In this document: positions 59,994-64,000 of the stretch, piece after piece | Position numbering within the stretch: position 1 is the first letter of the stretch | Layout of the letters: every line of letters begins with the position of its first letter | Assembly (NCBI RefSeq): GCF_002094855.1 | Contig: NZ_ARYN01000004.1 | Coordinates: 62,001 to 126,000 of the forward strand | From: Zunongwangia atlantica 22II14-10F7 | GTDB lineage: Bacteria > Bacteroidota > Bacteroidia > Flavobacteriales > Flavobacteriaceae | Direction of reading: 5' to 3' | Length of the DNA: 64,000 bases | Made by a program: the position numbers and the translations under genes | Notes under the pieces: generated by a model | The model's input: the letters and a program-made list of their open reading frames with translations, nothing else | What the model was told of the DNA's origin: nothing | Databases searched by the model: none

Positions 59994-62397
59994 TCAACCA
60001 CCTGCACGTCTTTCGATATCTGAATTTCCAGATCGCTGAGATCTTACTTTTAAATTGTCATTTCCAAATTTGTAACTAACGCTTAGCCAGAATTGGCGGG
60101 TGTCGTAAAAGTTTTTAATTTCCTGCGTCACTCCGTTGATTACCGCACTTCTTCGGTCTATCGCATTTCTAAAAAGATCTTCTCCTCGTAAACTAATATT
60201 TAGGTTTTTATCTAGAAGTAAAAACTGAAGAGAAACCCCTGTAGCACTTTGTGCTTCGGTTTCAAAAATGCCGTCAAAACCTGCAAATTGATACCAATAA
60301 TTTAGTCCGGCGATAATCGTCTTTTCAGCATTTAGATTAAAATCGTTATTTGTGCTTATGCGGCTGTTAAAACCATTACGATCTGGCTCTGGAGCAGTTA
60401 AATTAAATGAAGCTTTAGAATAACTAATATCAAGATTGTTAACGCTGCTCCACCAGTTTAAAGTATTCCATGTATAACTTTCTGAGATTCCAAAAGCTTG
60501 TCTATCAATATAATTTTCATAACTAAATACACTAAAATTTTCATCCCTATCGGGAACAGGAATTTCAGCATAAGCATCAACTTCTTTGGTAAAATATAGA
60601 CGGGTTACCAGGTTTTTATGGATAATATTCAATTCAACATTATCAATAAATGCAGGCTCTAAATTTGGATTTCCGGAGTAAAATAAATTCGGACTCCTAT
60701 AATATTCATAGGGATTAAGCTCATAAAAATCTGGCCGCTGAATTCTACGACTATAACTAGCAGAAAAATTAGTTTGGTTATCTAGGTTGTAATTGATGTA
60801 AAGGCTAGGGAAAAGGTTGGTGTAAAGATCGTATCGGTTAACATTTGGTAGAATAGAATGTGCATCAATTTCTGTACGTTCTAAGCGAAAACCTAGTTGT
60901 GCCGACCAGCGTTCTCCAAAATTTCGGGTTCCAGAAATATAAGCTGCGGCAATATTTTCTTTATACTGAAATGGCAAAGGATAAGTATCCATTAAAGTTG
61001 TAGGATCTTCTATTGGCCTTAATATAAATCCCGGGCTAAAAGAACTAATATCACTTGAAATGTCTGAAAAATTATACTTTGCACCAAAATCAAGATTAAT
61101 CCATTTTAGTGGATTTTCGACATCGATTTTAGCCGAATAGATATTAAAATCATTTACGTTATTGTTGTAAGAAAAGAAATATCGTCGCTCATTTTCTTCA
61201 TCTAATCCCTCTATTTGCTCGCCATTATAAAATTTTGTGTCCCTCGTTGTGATTATTTAAATAATCGAGATTAATGATCACTCTTTTACCCAGAGTATCC
61301 AGATTTATCTGGCTATTTAGATTGACTTTGTGCAGCCTGGGATGTTGTGGTTCCTGGCCGTTAGTTATTATAGTCACATCTTCGTCATTCTCTCTGGATA
61401 TTCGCGTCTCTGGCCTGGTTAAAATATCTGCTCTTGTTGTGTTAAAAAAATATTGGCCGCCTATTTGCCAATTTTGGTTAATCTCGTAGCCAATTTCTGC
61501 GGAAGCTACCTGGCCTTCCAAATCGATATCTACTGGAGTTTTTATTGCTGAAGTTTCTTCGCGATACCTTGTATTTAGATCTTCCTGAAGCAGAATTTGA
61601 TGTTTTATAAATCCAAGCCGGCCAGAAAATGTAAGTTTGTCTTTATTATAATTAAAGTTTGCTGAAGTTCTATAATTTGGTTTTGTGCGCTGAATAAAAG
61701 TTCCTTTAAGTTGCGCATTCCAGGAATCGTTTTTAGACTTTTTAAGCACAATATTTATGAGTCCGCTATTTCCTTCAGCTTCATATCTAGCCGGGGGATT
61801 GCTAATTACCTCAACACTTTTTATGCTTTCAGAGTCGATACTTTGCAGGTAATTTATAAGATCCATTCCGGTAAGTTGCAGCATTTGCTCATTAATCATC
61901 ACTCGCATACTACCTTTACCGATCATCGTAATTTCATCATTTTCAACACGAATGCTCGGAGTGATCTTTAGAACTTCAATTACGTCTCCTTGTGAAGCTT
62001 TGGAGGAATTAGCGACGTTAAAAACGAGTCGGTCGATCTTTCTTTCTATCAGTTTTTTTCTAGCCGTTAAGATCACCTCATCTAATTGCTGAGAATTCTT
62101 AACACTAATCGTTTCCAGATCGAGATTAGAAGTTTTTACATTAATTTTTTTCGTGTAAAGTTTGTTACCTACATAAGAGATTTCGAGTATATATTCCCCT
62201 GGAGAGATATTTATACTGAAATTTCCATTTTCATCGGTAACTGTTCCGGTAAGTTCTCCTGAAGTAATGGGTTTTAAAACAACCTCAGCAAAAGCTAGTG
62301 GAGATTGTTGCTGATTTTCGATAATTTTACCGGTAATTTCTTGTGCTGAAGAAGTGGTGAACAAAAACGCGAATAATACAACTAAAACTAGTCTCAT
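59994..62397 (-). pseudogene. TonB-dependent-receptor-like outer-membrane gene split by one frameshift
   Basis: The N-terminal part (62397 to 61225) has a signal peptide, a carboxypeptidase-like regulatory domain (ITGKIIENQQQSPLAFAEVVLKP..GTVTDENGNFSINISPGEYIL), and a plug domain with VEVISNPPARYEAEGNSGLINIVLKKS. It stops after HNEGHKIL. Shifting by one base at about 61235-61245 restores a continuous frame, DTKFYNGEQIEG.., that runs through 60992 to the stop at 59994, a barrel ending VSYKFGND. The whole would be about 800 residues, the size of the outer_membrane_beta-barrel_3 family. No second lesion is seen, so it is either a very recent pseudogene or a sequence error. Confidence 0.85.
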
Positions 62398-62460
62398 TGA
62401 TGAAATAGAGAATTTTGAGAAATGTTGTTTTCTAATCCCTTATTATGGATTTAATAAACA

Positions 62461-62520
62461 AAGGCTTAGCTCGAAATTAAAAAATACTTTCCTATTAATA
62501 TCTCGAAGGCTTTAACCCAG
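62461..62520 (+). repeat. Dispersed intergenic repeat, copy D
   Basis: AAGGCTTAGCTCGAAATTAAAA, then TACTTTCCTATTAATATCTCGAAGG: a diverged copy of the repeat core, in the gap upstream of the receptor-like gene. The rest of this 241-base gap holds no gene that I can see. Confidence 0.6.
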
Positions 62521-62638
62521 GTTCTCGAATTGATTTTTCACAAAATACAATAAATAAACGCTTTGGTGTAAAAAAAATAACAAATAATAGGTGCTTTGAT
62601 ATCCATTTTTTTACATTACTATTTTTAAAAATGAGTTT

Positions 62639-63076
62639 ATGCTGAAAAAATTATTTTCTACGTTACTATTTATTTTAATATGCACTTTTGCCAATGCACA
62701 ATCAGATCCTTCAATAGATGGATTAGATCTAAAAGTTGTAGATAGAATTCCCGTAGCTAAAAATTGTGATCCTAATGCCAGTAATAAAGATCTTGCTAAA
62801 TGTTTCAGTAAAAGCGTTCGTAATACAATCATGGCACGAGTGGATACTGCTATTATAAATAGCCAAAACCTAGAACCGGGATTGTATACCGCTATCGCTA
62901 AATTTAGAATAAATAAAAAAGGAAAAGTAGACCAGATATTCGTTGATTTTGAAAACAAAAAGATTGCGAAAAATATCAAACTTGCTGTAAAGAAAATAAG
63001 AAGACTAAAACCTGCGATGAAAGATGGGAAAGCGGTAAATGTAATGTATGCAGTCCCCGTTAAATTTAAAATTTAA
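62639..63076 (+). CDS. Exported protein with TonB C-terminal-like fold
   Basis: A 145-residue protein with signal peptide (MLKKLFSTLLFILICTFANAQ). The mature part has a two-cysteine segment (NCDPNASNKDLAKCF) and then YTAIAKFRINKKGKVDQIFVDFENKKIAKNIKLAVKKIRRLKPAMKDGKAVNVMYAVPVKFKI. That last part follows the TonB C-terminal-domain pattern (AxVxFxIxxxGxVxxixV..LKPAxxxGKxVxxxxxxPvxF). It has no membrane anchor to energise transport, so it is not a true TonB. Function unknown. Confidence 0.75.
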   Translation: MLKKLFSTLLFILICTFANAQSDPSIDGLDLKVVDRIPVAKNCDPNASNKDLAKCFSKSVRNTIMARVDTAIINSQNLEPGLYTAIAKFRINKKGKVDQIFVDFENKKIAKNIKLAVKKIRRLKPAMKDGKAVNVMYAVPVKFKI

Positions 63077-63096
63077 AGTCAAAATTATCTAATTAC

Positions 63097-63196
63097 GGCT
63101 TTATTGGCACCGCCAATGGGTATAATAGCATGAGTCTTGCTTTGAAATTAAAAAGTACTTTTAACGAATGCCTTGTGGGCTTGCCCCAAGGCATTT
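63097..63196 (+). repeat. Dispersed intergenic repeat, copy E (most complete)
   Basis: The fullest copy: TTGGCACCGCCAA (hairpin), TATAATAGCA, a CTTGCTTTGAAATTAAAAAG core, TTAACGAATGCC, and a 3' hairpin AATGCCTTGTGGGC / GCCCCAAGGCATT. It lies between convergent genes, where it could also act as a terminator. Confidence 0.75.
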
Positions 63197-63275
63197 TATT
63201 TATACTTCTTCGTTTACGCTAGCTTTTGGTAATTTGAGGACAAATTATTTTCGCAGCGATTTGAATACATATATT

Positions 63276-63887
63276 CTAACTCTTTCCAACTAATGAAGCA
63301 ACCAGCTGATCTTCTAGCGCTTTTCGCTTTGATTTATCGGTATAATTTATAGAAAATATAAGTTCTTCAGCCTTATTTTCCTGACGTACGTAAACTAACG
63401 AATGTACTATAGATTCATCTTTAGGATAGGTGACTAACTCGATGTCATAAATTTTATATGGAATTTCGTTAATAGTTACGTCACTCCAATTTTGGTGGTA
63501 GGCTATTTCGCGCCCATTGGCATAATCTTTTTCAAGATTTTTACACACCAGTTTAGAAATAGGGTAATATTTTTCAGCAGCAAACTTAATATTTTCCTGT
63601 TTTTGAAGCGGATTTAAGTAAACCGACATATAATTTTTATCATCGATTCCTACCAAAAGTAAATGGTTGTCATTTATTTTTTGCTGAATGACATTTGGAA
63701 TTTCCTTAGTTTCTGAGATTGGATAAAAAACACTTTGCTTTTTTGGAAGCTTAAGTTTTAATTTATAATCTGTATTTGTGTAATAACCATTCTCGACAAC
63801 ACCATTAGTTATTGATTCATTTGTTTTATCAGATTTACAGGAAACTGAAAGGATGATTAGAACGCTAAGAAGTAGTACTTTTTTCAT
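63276..63887 (-). CDS. Lipoprotein of unknown function
   Basis: A 203-residue lipoprotein with lipobox ILSVSC (Cys17). The mature protein has a soluble mixed alpha/beta look (NTDYKLKLKLPKKQSVFYPISETKEIPNVIQQKIN.., VYLNPLQKQENIKFAAEKYY). No family is recognised. It starts with ATG at 63887 and faces the TonB-fold protein gene convergently, with copy E of the repeat between them. Confidence 0.75.
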   Translation of the reverse strand: MKKVLLLSVLIILSVSCKSDKTNESITNGVVENGYYTNTDYKLKLKLPKKQSVFYPISETKEIPNVIQQKINDNHLLLVGIDDKNYMSVYLNPLQKQENIKFAAEKYYPISKLVCKNLEKDYANGREIAYHQNWSDVTINEIPYKIYDIELVTYPKDESIVHSLVYVRQENKAEELIFSINYTDKSKRKALEDQLVASLVGKS

Positions 63888-64000
63888 ATAAAGTCTTGTT
63901 ATTGAGATTGATGATTTCCATAAATATAAACTAAATGCATTTAGCTTTTGTATATAAACTTGATTATTTAAGCTATAAGGGGAAGAATCCGGTTTATGCT
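63888..64000. other. End of window, no gene seen
   Basis: AT-rich sequence upstream of the lipoprotein gene. It probably holds that gene's promoter, but no good TAnnTTTG box is visible. Confidence 0.4.

Noticed and set aside
1-64000. CRISPR arrays, rRNA genes, insertion sequences, prophage genes
   Set aside because: I looked for regularly spaced direct repeats, rRNA-like sequence, transposase or integrase reading frames and found none.

Overview
The window is AT-rich chromosomal DNA from a bacterium of the Bacteroidota, almost certainly the family Flavobacteriaceae; a marine genus such as Zunongwangia, Gramella or Salegentibacter would fit, but this is inference. The signs are family-specific proteins (DUF983, DUF3667, DUF4159, Thump-like methyltransferase, BshA, TonB-dependent-receptor-type proteins), promoters of the flavobacterial type TTTG-N16-20-TAnnTTTG, and few Shine-Dalgarno sites.

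Region 1 (1-7400) is a loose accessory stretch with visible decay. It holds the 3' part of a UvrA-like ATPase gene, a shattered glyoxalase/VOC-family pseudogene, a DUF983 protein, an AraC-type regulator, a beta-barrel protein next to a DUF3667 protein, a gene broken by deletion and frameshift, a second ruined beta-barrel gene, and a tRNA-Ser(GCU)/tRNA-Pro(UGG) pair with its own promoter and terminator.

Region 2 (7397-27714) is a pigment cluster of the aryl-polyene/flexirubin type in two forward operons plus one divergent gene. The core is a tyrosine ammonia-lyase, an acid-activating ligase, an ACP, two complete ketosynthases, one partial ketosynthase-like protein, a chain-length-factor-like protein without a catalytic triad, a ketoreductase and two unusual hotdog dehydratases. 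Further genes encode a thioesterase, an acyltransferase, a LolA-like carrier, an MMPL exporter with an extra C-terminal domain, a glycosyltransferase-DUF2062 fusion, a polysaccharide deacetylase, a C45-type lipoprotein and a halogenase-like flavoprotein. Tyrosine would give p-coumarate, which is activated, extended on the ACP to a polyene, possibly halogenated, and carried to the outer membrane. The dialkylresorcinol genes darA/darB of true flexirubins are not in the window.

Between the two pigment operons, on the opposite strand, sits a CLC-F type fluoride/proton antiporter gene preceded by a clear fluoride (crcB) riboswitch. A 9-base segment of the aptamer is perfectly complementary to the segment just before the start codon, which suggests a translational switch.

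Region 3 (27711-59869) is mostly core genome: Thump-like methyltransferase, AI-2E transporter, TrmH, DUF4159, RsmE and TsaD on the minus strand; TamB, PfkA and MgsA on the plus strand; a nucleotidase, PAP2 phosphatase, aldo/keto reductase, RidA and LptD; then AmiC-type amidase, MCE protein, a pair of Fe-S proteins, a NagZ/serine-hydrolase fusion, BshA, and a large FAD/Fe-S dehydrogenase. Region 4 (59994-64000) has a TonB-dependent-receptor-like gene split by one frameshift and small exported proteins. A short structured repeat recurs five times in intergenic gaps across the window.
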